NCBI GenBank assembly: GCA_023101725.1
Contig: JALJCO010003910.1
Coordinates: 186,001-250,000, forward strand
From: Atherinomorus stipes
Lineage: Eukaryota > Chordata > Actinopteri > Atheriniformes > Atherinidae
Length of the DNA stretch: 64,000 bases
Direction: 5' to 3'
Made by a program: the position numbers and the translations under genes. Positions 25,286-37,922 of the stretch are shown here, piece after piece (the stretch's first letter is position 1; each line of letters starts with the position of its first letter). Below the pieces are notes generated by a model. That model had not been told where the DNA came from and ran no database searches. It saw only the letters and a list, made by a program, of their open reading frames with translations.

Positions 25286-27007
25286 CAGCCTTTTCCACAC
25301 TTGGGGTCCCGAGATAATTTCAGGGTCACCGGATTATTGTAAAATATAACGCATTTATCAAATACATTTTGGGATTTTTATGTGTTAGGGTTGTCAATAT
25401 TAATGTCCCAGTGCAGGGATATTAATCTGTGAAATTAACACATTAACTTTCTAAACAACTAAATTATTACTCATGAAGTCATTCATAAAGTCATATAAAA
25501 AAATCCAAGTTTGACATTATCTCATTGACAAAAAGCTGGTTTTGGGTATACAGTGGTGAACCGAATCCACTGAAATACACTTTATCCTTCAAAGTTTCTG
25601 ACATCTTAAATACATTGGCCTTAAATGTAGTATTACATGTATTAAATGCAGCCGGGTGTCCAAAAACAAAGTTATCACAGGTGCTATTTTAAAAATCTGA
25701 ATTTGGCATTATCTCGGGGAGAAAGGTTGTTTTTCAGCAAACAAATGGTTTTTCACAGCCGTGAAAACAATCCACCAAAAAACACTTTATCCTATAATTT
25801 CTGAAGATCCTGACAGTTTCCCTGCCTTTCATTTGGAGGATGACCATAAGATGACCCATTTGATATACACTGTATTGCCAAAAGTATTTGTTCACCTGCT
25901 TTGACTGTGAGCATCAGTGACATCCCATTCCTAATCCATAAGTTCAATATGACGTTGGTCCACCCTTTGCAGCTAGAACAGCTTCAACTCTTCTGGGGAG
26001 GCTGTCCACAAGGTTTAGGAGTGTGTTCATGGGAATTTTAGAACATTCTTCCAGAAGCACATTTGTGAGGTCACACACAAATGTTGGATGAGAAGGCCTG
26101 GCTCTCAGTCTCCACTCCAATTCATCCCAAAGGTGTTCTATCGGGTTGAGGTCAGGACTCTGTGCAGGCCATCAGCCAAGCCAAGCTCCTGAAAAACAAT
26201 CCCACACCATAATCTCCCCTCCACCAAACTTTACACTTGGCACAATGCAGTCAGACAAGTACCGTTGTCCCAGCAACCGCCAAACCCAGACTCCTCCATC
26301 AGATTGCCAGATGGAGAAGCGCAATTTGTCACTCCAGAGAACGCCTCTGCTGCTGTAGAGTCCAGTGGTGGTGTGCTTTACACCACTGCATCTGACACTT
26401 CGCATTGCACTTGGTGATGTGGCTTGGATGCAGCTGCTAGACCATGGAAACCCATTCCATGAAGCTCTCTGCCACGGTTCCTGAGCTGATCTGAAGGCCA
26501 CATGAAGTTTGGAAGTCTGTAGTGATTGACTGCAGAAAGCTGGCGACCTCTTCACACCGTGTGCTTTAGCATTTGCTGACACCGCTCCATCAGTTTACAT
26601 GGCCTCCTACTTTGTGGCTGAGTTGCTGTCATTCCCAAACACTTCCATTTTTTTTTATAATACTGCTAACAGTTGACTGTGGAATATTTACAGTAGGAGC
26701 GAGGAAATTTCACGCCTGGACTTGTTGCACAGGTGGCATCCTATCAAAGTTCCATGCTGGAATTCACTGAGCACCTGAGAGTGACCCATGCTTTCACAAA
26801 TGTTTGTAAAAACAGTCTGCATGCCTAGCTGCTTCATTTTATACACCTGTGGCCATGGAAGTGATTAGAACACCTGATTCCCATAATTTGGATGGGTGAG
26901 CAAATACTTTTGGCAATATAGTGTACCACACCACTCTGTTACAGGGGGTCGTGAACATCAATGTATGTTATCTCAGAGTCGTGGCTTAAAAAGTTTTGGA
27001 GCCACTG
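25286..27007. mobile_element. hAT-like element interrupted by a Tc1-like element
   Basis: The left end cagccttttccacacttgg and right end agttttggagccactg are a degenerate inverted pair of the kind seen in hAT elements, and both sides carry ggggtc-cgaga words in opposite orientation. Flanks CAGTAGAG and CTATAGAG agree at 6 of 8. The Tc1 copy at 25868 lies inside. Confidence 0.55.
25868..26923 (-). mobile_element. Tc1-like element with intact terminal inverted repeats
   Basis: Ends CACTGTATTGCCAAAAG and, reversed, CACTATATTGCCAAAAG match over about 27 of 29 bases, flanked by TA on both sides. The minus strand carries transposase remnants ([17 protein letters not shown] at about 26220-26172) with frame breaks. 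About 1056 bp and inactive. Confidence 0.85.
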
Positions 27008-27019
27008 CTATAGAGCATT

Positions 27020-28108
27020 GGGATGTGGTGGAACAGGAGATTATCTTCATGGATGTGCAGCCGACAAATCTGCAGCAACTGTGTGACACTATCATGTCAA
27101 TAAAGAAACCTCTAAGGAATGTTTCCAACACCCTATTAAAGCAGGGTTCAATCCGGAACAAGTGAGGTAATAAAGTGGGCAGTGAGAGTATACAAGCAGC
27201 ATACATAGCTATAACTGTACTGTATTTTTCAATCTTTTTTTTTACAGGTATTTGAAGAGATCATTCAACATTGTGGTCAGGCTGCTGAATTTAAAGGTAG
27301 CCAAGAGTTAAAACATCATCTCGTTGCTGTCTTAAAACTTTGCTGTTTTTGTAATTCACTCAACATGTTTGCCAGCTTTCTAAGATGATTAAAGTATGTT
27401 TTGATAAAAGCTTGCTAAGAGTAGTATTATCCCTCCGGGATTTAATTAACTTGAACTCTTGGAGAAAAACACTGGATTTTGTGTAGTCAAGATGTTTCAC
27501 ACCCAGAAATGTTTCATTTTATGATTCATGTATGAAACTCTGTTTATATTCAGACTTTTGTCGGTGCATTTATACCTGCATTCCTGGTTTGCGCGTGTGT
27601 GTGCTTACAGAACACAACTATCTTTCTTGAAAAACCAGTAGTCATAGATTATTACTATTATTTGGGAAAGTGAGGATATTTACTGTATATCAGGTTAGAT
27701 TAGAGTAAGGAAAATACATTATGTCAATTAATGCCTAATAAAGATAGCCCGTACAGACATTTGTGTGTGTGCGTGTGTGTGTGGTTGTTGAATAAGGGGA
27801 TGTGGTGCCCCTCCAGCAGGCAGACAGCTCTATTGTTCGTGCAGCTGAGAGAGCACTGTCTCCAGCCTGTTCTCTCAGGATGTTGGATTGGACCTCCTTG
27901 AAAAAAAGAAGAAAAGAACAGCCAGCATCACCCGCACCCATTATCCCCATCATCCAGCTAAAACAATGGAGCGCCTCCCTACATTCCCCTCATTTCCCAG
28001 GAGCCTCAGCGCTTGGTTCCCACAGTACTGTCCAGGTCTGAGGAGCTGGGCCATTGTTAGATAGCCAACCTGTCCTCTGATTGTTCCTAGGAGGATACAC
28101 AAACTCAG

Positions 28109-28144
<36 letters not shown>

Positions 28145-29560
28145 ACCACAATGTTAACTCTCAGCAGAATTTCACTGTAGCCTCTCTGCCACTTCTCCAT
28201 CCTCCTTGTTTTCAAACGGAAACTTTCACCAGCTTGAAGTAATCGTTTCTGTTAACATGCACAACTGGGGTCATTGGAGTGGAGCGGAGCGGGTCATTTC
28301 ACTGATAGCAAACTTTAGAGGGGAGTAAAAAGCTCAAGATGGCTGCAGATAGCACAGTATTTACCACTCTGGTGCCAATGTAAATTGGGGCTCCGCAGTC
28401 TTTCCTATTTGACTCGCCCGCAAGGTAACGTAGCAGAACTAATCCTGGCACTATGGAAATGTTGCCAACCTTAGGGTTTTATTACTAGGAAAAGCCACAA
28501 GTATGGACTAAACAAAGTGGGGCAGTTTGTTTTCTAAGCGTATTTCTCTGTTTGAGTTGGTAATGATTCCCGTTAAACTTTTACAAATCTCCTGAAAATG
28601 ACAAAGAAAGATAAAAGATGTGATAAAGTGGGTTTTAACCTGTGAAGTTAAATATGACCTTATAAGGAGAGAAAAGTTTTTGTTTTACCGAAGTGTGTCC
28701 TAATGTCCTAATGCCTTTGTTGTATTTTTAACTCAGATAAGAGATTCACATCGAAGTTAACCGCCAAGCCAGTCGGCAGCTTCCTGTATCCAAACCTGAA
28801 AGAGATTATCATCATTATTATCATTGCTGTTGTCCAGCAACAGTACGTTTATCCTTTGAGGACAAATTAACGTCACTACAAAAGTCTGTTCATCATGTTT
28901 ACTGAAAACTTGTCAGATAAGATAAACTAAAAAAAAAAAAAAAGAAATGAACCACAGATCCAGCGTTTGTGACAAATGTGTACTCTAAGCTATTTAGAGA
29001 ATTTCATTTTGGGATTGATTTTTTTTGCCAACAGTTTTACTGTTTCTGTTTTGTTTGTGGATTCTTCTGTAATTAATTGTAACCAGCAAACAAAGCCAAA
29101 AGTGAATGAGTTGGTAATTTCCCTCCAACAATAATCTCCGTTCTTGTAACTGAAAGAGCAGAGTCATGAGTTCCTTCCTTCCACTTTGATGTTACTCTCT
29201 CAGCATTGTTTCGTAATAAAGGGCAACAGGAAGCAGGAAGACTCAGAGTGAATCTCAAAATGTAAATCTCAAAGTTTTGTTTTACAGTTTAGTACAACAG
29301 CTTCTTTTTTTCCCATCATGTTTTTAAAAATCTTTCCTGGCCCACTCGATTCCACTCCACCCCTCAAGGGTTAGCATTCCGACTTCATAGTAGCACATTA
29401 ATATCACATGACAGAGCATTTGTAAATGACATATGGGTTCATACTAGCACACTCTTGACATAGAAGTATAATTAACTTATTATTCTATAATTATAGCTAT
29501 ATTTCTCTTATTTACAGTTTGGTAAAATGCTGTCAGTGCAGATCCCTTTTTTTATGTCCT
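27020..29560. other. No gene recognised
   Basis: Noncoding sequence with short GT runs near 27765 and a CA microsatellite at 28111. Confidence 0.5.
28111..28142. repeat. CA microsatellite
   Basis: About 16 uninterrupted AC units. Confidence 0.95.
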
Positions 29561-29569
29561 CACTAGGAC

Positions 29570-30042
29570 AAGAAAGCAGATTATATAACTTCAGTCCTCA
29601 CATGGTCTCTTGTCCATCAAAGAATTGACTTCAAAATATTACTGTTAATATACAAAGCATCATGGATGTGTTTTACAAAGATCCACAAATAAGAGCGCTC
29701 AGGTCATCAGGGTCGAATCTACTAAATTCATCTAGTCAGAGTGAAACACAGAGAGGCAACTTTCAGTTTTTATGCCCCTCACATGTAGAAACACCCAAAA
29801 AACTGCAGGTCTGAAACTTTTTTTTAAAAAGCAAAGCAACAAACTTTTCTATTTGTTGGGCATATCAAAACAATTCATCACAATGTAACTTGAATTTCTT
29901 GCATTTTCTTTTTCTCATTAGTTTAATTCTTGTTTTTATTGGCAATGTTTCTTTTGCACTTTGATTTTAACGCTTTATGTAAAGAACTTTCATTTGCCTT
30001 GTATATAAAACGCGCTACACAAATAAACTTGCCTTGTTTTTA
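29570..30042 (+). mobile_element. LINE 3' end (Rex1/L2-like)
   Basis: The tail cgctacacaaataaacttgcc is the usual 3' end of a common teleost LINE, and upstream text such as ttgacttcaaaatattact and cacagagaggcaactttcag fits its 3' reverse-transcriptase end with stops. Truncated 5', as usual. Confidence 0.6.
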
Positions 30043-30381
30043 ATAAAAACATTCACTGTGATGGTATGTTGAACAGGCCTGTGTTGTTTCAGAGCAACAT
30101 CACAGAAGGTTACAGCCAGCCGGCTAGAAAAAGTCACATATTAGCCTCATAAACCGTGGACTTTCCCAGCAGTCCTCTGCAGTGTTTTCTTTCAAGTTTT
30201 ACAGAGGTTTCCAGTTCATTTTCTACTTCGATGTATTGCCACATTAAAATACGAATGTAATATCTGGATTTTAAACCTCTGACTAGTAGAAAGAAAAAAA
30301 AAAAACAGTGAACCTTACTGCCAGTATACATAAAAGTTATGGTAGTGCATTAACTTGTGCAAAAAACAGTTAAGAATAACA

Positions 30382-30914
30382 CAATCCTCAAAATTATTCA
30401 TTCTATCCTATTAAAAAAAAAAAGAAAGAAGCTAAAATCACAATAATAATTAAAATATAATGAAACTTAAAAAAAAACAAAACATAATAAATAATTTACA
30501 AAATTATAATTTAGTGAAATAAAATATTGAATTGTGGTTGAAGATACTAATTAAAAAAACAAAACAAAACAAGCAAAACTGCCCCAGACACATTAGTGCA
30601 ACTTTCCCACAAAGTGGACCAAAATACCTGTTAACAAGTGTAGAAGTCTTTTTGAACATCACAGAAAACATATAATTTCAGAGATTGCCTCAATATTTTG
30701 CTCAACAAAATTTGGCTTTGGAGCCCCATCATGCTTGTTTACTTGTTTTATTTTTGTGCATTTGTTTATAATATTTCTGTTGAACCACAATTCAACATCA
30801 ATTTCAAGATTTTTCTAGAATTTTTATTAATACTTTCATCAATTTCAACTCATTTCACTGACAGCTGATTTTTTCGCCCCTTCTGGAGGGTATTAATAAT
30901 TTTGAGGACAACTG
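30382..30914 (+). mobile_element. Tc1/mariner-like MITE (CGTCCTCAAAATTATTCA family), copy 1
   Basis: Inverted ends caatcctcaaaattattca and attttgaggacaactg, about 530 bp with no coding sequence. It shares its inside (aagtctttttgaacat, catgcttgtttacttg) with the copies at 44267 and 47637, in the same orientation. Confidence 0.75.
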
Positions 30915-31395
30915 CACATACCGTAATGTAAAATAAAAGAAAAAAAGTGTATAGAAATGAAAAAGTTGATTCACAAGAAGTTTTTCTGATGGGGATTTTT
31001 GGTAAGATATTTTCGGCATCTGCCCTTTCTCAGACATCACTTTTTCTTTCTTCCATGTCTGAAGAAGGGCATGTAAAATCCCCTTAGGGGCAACATCTGG
31101 TGTGTGGAATCTACCGTTCCATTTCAGTGCATTAACTCACCCCTTTCATCGAGTATATATCTGCTAATGAAAAGGTGTCAATAGGAAAGCAAACTGCGGG
31201 AGAGTCCACTTGCCACTTATGAGGTCCAGTAATGCAGCATGATAGAGGCAGTCTAATTCTTCTGTGAACTATGTGACATTAAAATCTATTTTTTACGTAA
31301 ACATGAGATATTTTGAGAACCAAAGTCATAGGGTTGGCTTTTCTGAGTTGCTCTAACTGAAACCAACATTTCAATCAAATACACACTTCTGGCAC

Positions 31396-32173
31396 AATAG
31401 AATTTGACTTTATTCACAACTTATTTCTAAAAACACACATAACTTCACATTTCAGTGTGTTAACCATACAGACTTTCTAAAATGAAAGTATAATGAGAAC
31501 GTTCCAGACAATATGCCCAAGCAGTTTCTAACCTCTGGAGAAACCTCCCACTCTGCTGGCTTTTTGTCATATACCATCAAAGTTTACAAGAGATCAAAAG
31601 GAGAACAACAAAGAGCCGTCTTCCTTCTCTGCTCGCATGTTCACAATCGCAAGTCATTTCTTTTCTTTACATACAGAACAGATTAAAGCACAAACTCTGT
31701 GACAGGTTTGGAACTTCAAAAATGATTCATATGAAATGACAAATGACTTTTGAGTGACTTAATAATGTCATAAAATTTGCATTACACTTTCATACCCAGA
31801 CAATCAAATGAAAGAAAACCTCATCAGCTAAACACCCAAAGGTTAAATAAATAGTGTAGTTACGTATCAATGCATGACGAGGTGCACCATTACATGCATC
31901 GTAAAGGTAATTTCTGTTGTCATGAATATGCTTTATGCAATTTAAAATAAAACCAATATATGTATCTTTTTTTTTTAATCATATTCTGGAGGCTTCAAGT
32001 GTCCAGTGTTCATCCAGGGAAGTTCATGCTCTTAATTGGCCACAAGTGAGGGCATATAGCTATGGTGAAAAGGAAAAATGAGTGATTTTGTCCTCCTGTT
32101 CACCCCTTCCGCTCCCAGAGCACCATCCTCCTGGTGAGAAGCTGCAAACACGAGTCTGTTCCACCAACACAAG
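31396..32173 (-). other. Possible 3' UTR of SMIM12
   Basis: This stretch downstream of the SMIM12 stop has no ORF and no repeat I recognise. On the minus strand it reaches an AATAAA near 31411-31416, a plausible poly(A) signal about 760 bases after the stop. This is inference from position only. Confidence 0.3.
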
Positions 32174-32449
32174 TTAGCTCTTTTCTGGTCGGTTTCTGTT
32201 CAGAGCTGCTTTAGGTGTGAACTCCAGTTTCTCTTTCAAGCTGAGCACCTGGGTGTTGTCCTTGCCCTCCTGTTCTTGTAGCTTTCTTTCCTCCCTCAGT
32301 TCTAAGATACTCTTTTCTTCCTCTCGAGGTTTGGGGGTACCCCTGATAAACCACTCCAAGTGATAGCCCACTGCTCCGACCACAAAAGCCACAGGGAAGG
32401 TGACATAAGGCGCATAGGTCCGCATCGCAGTCCACACTATGGGCCACAT
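32174..32449 (-). CDS. smim12: Small integral membrane protein 12
   Basis: A 91-residue protein, against 92 in human, with the coding region in a single exon. One hydrophobic segment at about residues 12-30 ([19 protein letters not shown]) is followed by a charged Glu/Lys/Arg-rich tail that ends in a conserved-looking NRNRPEK motif. The N-terminus MWPIVWT and the core LEWFIRG are what I know from vertebrate SMIM12 (C1orf212). The molecular function is not established. A likely acceptor (ataccag) puts the start of the coding exon at 32471, 22 bases before the ATG. It lies on the same strand as PEF1, upstream of which is the GJB3-like gene; SMIM12 also neighbours the GJA4/GJB cluster in human. 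Confidence 0.95.
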   Translation of the reverse strand: MWPIVWTAMRTYAPYVTFPVAFVVGAVGYHLEWFIRGTPKPREEEKSILELREERKLQEQEGKDNTQVLSLKEKLEFTPKAALNRNRPEKS

Positions 32450-33508
32450 GACTGCACACCACCTTGGCTTCCTGGTATTTCACAGAAAACAAACAAACAA
32501 AACAATGCAGAATAACTCAATTTTACTTTGCATTAAATGGTTTATTACAGTAAAATCCATAACAATCAATTACTTACATGAAATATCACCAGCTATAATT
32601 TCTTTAATCATGATAAAAAATCTCCAATCTACTGGCTCCCTCTTGTGGATCAAAAACTGATCCTGATGGTTAAGTTAAAACCAATTAATTAAGTAAATGA
32701 CTATTGATTTCTAAGTGTCTAAAAAAGACTGACCCTAAAAATACATTTCTAAGCAAATCATATTTATCAAGAGCAAGGCAAGTATGGGTAATTAGTAAAA
32801 TTACAGGCCATGTCTGCCCTTTTAATGTCCTCTTGCCTTTAGCCGACCACAACACAAATGGCACAAGCAACAGTTAGCTTTGGATAAAACATGATCAGTG
32901 CAAAGGCAGGCTAACGTGCTTGCATACGATCCTCAATACAACCTTGATACGATAGCCTCAGGTTAACATCAGCTGCTGCTTTCCTGTGACTGCTTTTGGC
33001 AGATTTCATAACCGAAATAAGTCCAAATGTCGCGGTTTGGACGTTTCTTGTTAGCCGAACTAAAGAGCTAATCCCAGATATAATGTCAATAGTATGATTT
33101 ACCTTCAACGCTGTCCAGTTTGCCTTATACAATAATAAGAGGCGTTAAATGGTATAAAATTTCAGTGAAGTTCGCTAACTGGTCGGTAAACTGGCCACAG
33201 TTCAGGAAGAATGACTATAAACTGGGCTCGAATAATTATGACACTGCGTCTAAAACTGTCAAATGATTTATTAATGTTAAAGCTAAAGCTGTATATTATT
33301 TAAGTCACAGACCGTTACACAAAACTACATGTAGTTTAACAGTTAATAGTCAATCCACGGGACATGTAGGCTTTACAATCATGGCAGAACCAGGCTGGAG
33401 TTAAACCCACATCTTGTATTTCTTTTATAAGAACCAAAATTCAGTGAAAGACAATTAATTTCGATATTTTCATACTAATAAAAGTCAATTTCGTAATGCC
33501 GTACTCAC

Positions 33509-33640
33509 CTTTACCGACCGCACGTTTGCACCACAGTGACGCAATTTCCGCGGGGGTGTCTCTTTTTCTTCCGGGTTAACCGTAGTTCTCTTCCTTGGTG
33601 TTTTGTCGCCGCCCACTGGCCAAGATCATAAACTACATTC
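33509..33640 (-). promoter_or_regulatory. Candidate SMIM12 promoter and noncoding first exon
   Basis: A consensus donor on the minus strand (GGTAAAG then gtgagtac) ends a putative exon at 33509 and pairs with the acceptor at 32472-32473, giving an intron of about 1.04 kb. The exon region is CpG-containing and carries an ETS-type CCGGAAG site on the minus strand (33568-33574), typical of TATA-less housekeeping promoters. The TTTC microsatellite starts directly upstream, at 33656. Confidence 0.5.
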
Positions 33641-33655
33641 ATTTTTTTTTTTTTT

Positions 33656-33761
<106 letters not shown>

Positions 33762-33939
33762 GAGAGATTTGTGCTCTGACATAAGACCATGGAAACCACC
33801 ACCATGTGCAAAAACATGAGCACAAGGCTAACAGTTTTATGTCAGTCAAGCACCAGTTACCCTTTCATGACCACCCCTCAAGTTATTTGATAAACACCTT
33901 TAACAGAAAAAAAAACATTAATACCCTCATTGGCCACTT

Positions 33940-34735
33940 TATTAAGTACAGCTGTTCAGTTGTTGAGACAAACAGCTAATCAGCCAGCCACAAGGCAGCA
34001 ACATGAAAGTTTTAACCAGGTAGACACTGTCAAAATGACTTAGAGTTCAAACATAGCATCACAATGAGGAACTTTGAATGTGGCATGGTCATTGTGCCAG
34101 ACAAGCTGACCTGAATATTTCAGAAACTGACAATCTACTGAGATTTTCACACACAACCATCTACAGAGGATGGCCTAGAAAAAAAAGGAAATGTCGAATG
34201 TGTGGCAATGGGCTATATGCACGGTTCCACTATTTCCTGAACTTCAGACAGCACCTTTGCTTCCTGTCTTTCATTATTGGACAAACTGATCAATCAAGGT
34301 GTGTCTGACCTCAATAACTGGCCAAACACACCTGGATTAATCAGTTTGTCCAATAATGAAAGACAGGAAGCAAAGGTGCTGTCTGAAGTTCAGGAAATAT
34401 TGGAACCGTGCATATAGCCCATTGCCACGATGAAAAAGTTTTGCTAATGTCAGAGAGGAAATGGGAAAACTGGTTGGAGATGATAAAGGTGACAATAACT
34501 CAAGTAACCACTTTCTACAAATAAGGTTTGCAGATTACCATCTCTAACTGCACCAAAAAATAATAATAAAAAAACGACAGCATTGCAGTTTCCCTCTAAA
34601 ATAAATAATTTGTTGCTGACCATGTCTATCCCTTTGTCAACACAGCATACCCATCTTCTGTTGGCTACTTTCAGCAAGATAATGGACCATGTAGCTCAAA
34701 CCATCTCCTAGACGTACCTAATAAAGCGACTGGTA
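33940..34735. mobile_element. DNA element with CTTTATTA-GTAC ends and a large internal palindrome
   Basis: The left end ggccactttattaagtaca and the right end gtacctaataaagcgactgg are inverted and imperfect. The inside holds a 103-base-arm palindrome at 34202-34428. No ORF of note; the family is not named with certainty. Confidence 0.6.
34202..34428. repeat. Near-perfect palindrome, 103-base arms
   Basis: Arms 34202-34304 and 34326-34428 pair with about three mismatches and leave a 21-base centre. Both arms carry the gctatatgcacggttcc word in opposite orientation. Confidence 0.9.
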
Positions 34736-34739
34736 ACTG

Positions 34740-36816
34740 TATACAACTGTTTCAGAGGCGTGGTGCAGTGCTGTACAGAGAGTCAAAGCTTAAGAAGCTT
34801 TGTTTTTGTTTATTTTGTTTCATTTCATTCACTTAGATTGAAGACGCTTATTGCTATATTGACTATGGCAGAATTCCTCTGCGCTACAACACTCAGGGTT
34901 GTGAATTAGTAAATGTTCTTTGCAAAGCTCCATATGATTGATGACGCTTATTATTCAGCCCCCAGTGTGACTGTTTTCCATAAGAATAACAATGCTGGGT
35001 ACACAGTACATAGTTGAGCAGTTTGATAAGCAATGGCCAGCTCCGACTCAACAGCAAAGAGTACATTAAAAATAAAACTAAGGAAATAAAAGAAAATTAT
35101 GCATATCTAAAGTTGTTGAAATTGCTGTAATTAGTAGGATCTGTGGGTGATTATGTTAGAAAAATCGTTCTTTTAAGCACTTTGCCTCTGCGCTGTCCCT
35201 CCTGCAGCTGCCAGGACTGGCATGTGATCATTGCTGTCAATTGGAGAGAAATGTTCTCATCCCCTGCAGGCTAACATCATCATTTGTGCCAGTTCTGCTT
35301 TCGCAGTGGACCTGGCAGTGCGGGGATTATTTAATAAGTTCCTGTTTATTCGTAAATGAGATTTAGAGCCGCACTTGCCAAAGGTTTATATGTGAAAACA
35401 CAACTGTCTTATCAACCCAAATCACAAACCGAGGCTGACTGAGTGGAGTGTCACGGCCCCCTGACCCTGAAGCCCTGTAGACCTGCTCTATTTGCAAAGT
35501 TAATTACAGATGTCAGGCATGGTCAGTGTTGGGAACTTTCCTCATTACACACACACGCACATAAAGACTGTCAGGGCTTAAATTAAATCACTGCTAAATC
35601 ATATGAGCCAAACCGAAAAAAAAAAATCTGCAGCACCCCTTCCTGTGGGCTGTTGCACTTCCATCCATGACTTGCAATTTCCCAAACGCAATGTTTGAAG
35701 GAAGTCCACACAGCAAGCATGTGTCAGAAACGGGGTATGGAATAGACAGCATGTGGGACATCAGGACCTGTGACAGCTTAAGTTATCCTCAGATTAAGAT
35801 ATAGGAAGAGGGGTAAGGAGTAGATGGATTTAGAATATTACCAAAGATGATGCACCGGAGAATTTGATGGATCGCTTGTGATTTCGAGCGAAACTGGAGG
35901 ACACAGAATGTGATCAAGCAGAGCAACAGATGGTGAGGAAACGAAGCACCACATGTGAAAGAGAAAAGATGGAGGCTTTTGCCCTTTCATGCAGCCAATC
36001 TTGCCTACAAACGGGGAAAAAACATTAAAAAAAATGGACAATTTTGGGCATTTTAAAGTAATTCAAGTTTCCTTGCTGAGATTAACTGAAACTGAAGTAA
36101 ACTTGCAGGATCAACCACATTACTGTGGTACTAATGCAGTTATTTCATTGTTAGTCTTCATTTTCACACCAAATTTATCTCAGTGTTTCTTTAGTTGCCA
36201 TCTTGCCACATTAAACCTGTTAATAGTCAATAAAGAGTATGAATGAGACACATGAATACAAATTGTTTATTTGGTTTTTGCATTACAACCCATTTGGCAT
36301 GTTGAGCGATATCAGAACACAAACACCTCAGTGGAATGCATCATCCACCAACCCCAGAGGCAAACTTATACTGATGATCCCATTTAATTGGATTGGAAGT
36401 AAAAACATAATGAGGCACAAATTCATTTCTCCTTCAGTCACGTTCGTATTTTCATGTGAGTGTACAAGAGTGCAATTAGAGGACAAAAAAAATGACACGA
36501 TTAAATGTGCCACTCTATTTCTTAATATACTGAAGACTGAACTTCAAAGCAACAGCTTTGACTGTAGCATGGAAAAGTCTTCTGGAAGCTTCATATTCCA
36601 TTTATGTACAGTTTTAATGGCAAAAGAGTATTTTTATGTGGCACGTAAGCAAATTAGCCTGGTGTGAATTTACAGCTTAGCTTGATCACAGATGAGCAAC
36701 TCCTCTATTTAATTTCTTATTCTGTCACATGTTCAGGTATTTAACTGCAATTTTTCTTTAATTGTAGTTTAATAGCTCATTAAACGTATCAGTACTGGTT
36801 AACTTGAGGTTTAACT
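34740..36816. other. No gene recognised downstream of PEF1
   Basis: Chance ORFs only. Two minus-strand AATAAA hexamers, near 36225-36270, might end the PEF1 transcript but are far from its stop. Confidence 0.4.
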
Positions 36817-37442
36817 TAGGGATGCGCGATATAATTGGCCCCATATCGGTATCGGCCTATATCGGCCTTAAAACTGAGTATTGGACATCGGCCACCCCAC
36901 TGATATTTAACACATTTTTAAGCGATCAGCCTGCTGTTTCTAAAGTCTAAAAAAAAAAAAAAAAAAAACTTAAAACTTCTAAAGACTAGGGGTGGAAAAA
37001 AATATTGATACACTTAAATATCACGTTTTCATATACTGATATCATATTGACATTTCAAACGCGGTATCGATGTACTTTACTAACAAAATCTTGCAATATT
37101 TCATCGCTCTTATGAAATCTTGTGAGAATTTGCGAAACTTTGTGAGATTTTGAAGCAGAATGATGAAATCTTGCGAGATTTCGTAAGTAAAATAGATCGA
37201 TACCGTGTTTTGAAATACAGATGTGATATTGGCATATGAAATATTGCGATATTTCTATGTATCAATATTTTTCCCACTCGTATTTTTTCAAAGTGTCGAA
37301 ACTGGATAACAAAACTGCTATTTCCAATGACTGCTCATTTTTTAAGCTTTAATATTGGTATCGATATTGGTTATCGGCCACATGAGTTTTAAAATATCGG
37401 CCTATCGGATATCGGCCAAAATTCCAATATCGTGCATCCCTA
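36817..37442 (-). mobile_element. hAT-like element, GGGATG-end family, copy 2
   Basis: 626 bp with inverted ends TAGGGATGCGCGATAT and ATATCGTGCATCCCTA and internal atcggcc repeats. It contains the small foldback MITE (about 36990-37275). It lies 250 bases downstream of the PEF1 stop. Confidence 0.75.
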
Positions 37443-37692
37443 GCTAGCACTGCTAACAAGACATATTTGGTCAAATTGTGACCACAAAAGCCACAGTCAC
37501 TTCCAGCATGCAGGTGCACAGTGCTTTGCTTTCACCACTTACAGCGACTGGCCTTACAGTTGTGTGTACTGGCTGCTGCTTGCCCATATGTGGCGCAGCT
37601 AATAGGGGCACTTGTGGCAAAGCACTGAAGGCTGAGGAATTATAATGATGCTGTGCATACACATTGCAGAAGGGCTGCTGATAACGGGAGGA

Positions 37693-37922
37693 TCACATGA
37701 GCCTTGTGATGGCACCAGAGAGAAAGTCCTCATAACTGAGGCGGATGTTGCCCGTCATGCCAGTGTCCCTCTCCCTGAACATCTGCGTCATGCTCTGGAG
37801 CTGCGTGCACACCTGGATGAAGTGGTCCAGCTGCAGGCCGGGCCGCACGCCCCTCACGCTGAATCTCTGCACCAGCTTCTCGGAAAACTGGGGGCTGAGA
37901 TTATATCCCATTTGAGCCAAGG
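37693..37922 (-). CDS. pef1: PEF1 coding exon 5 (EF-hands 4 and 5, stop)
   Basis: Starts after the acceptor ctcctcag; 230 nt including the stop. It encodes MGYNLSPQF and the C-terminal hand, ending in TRLM. It is separated from exon 4 by a 79-bp intron, close to the smallest usual in teleosts. Confidence 0.93.

Noticed and set aside
26172..26582. 136-residue minus-strand ORF as a possible gene
   Set aside because: Lies within a Tc1-like element and matches broken transposase text.
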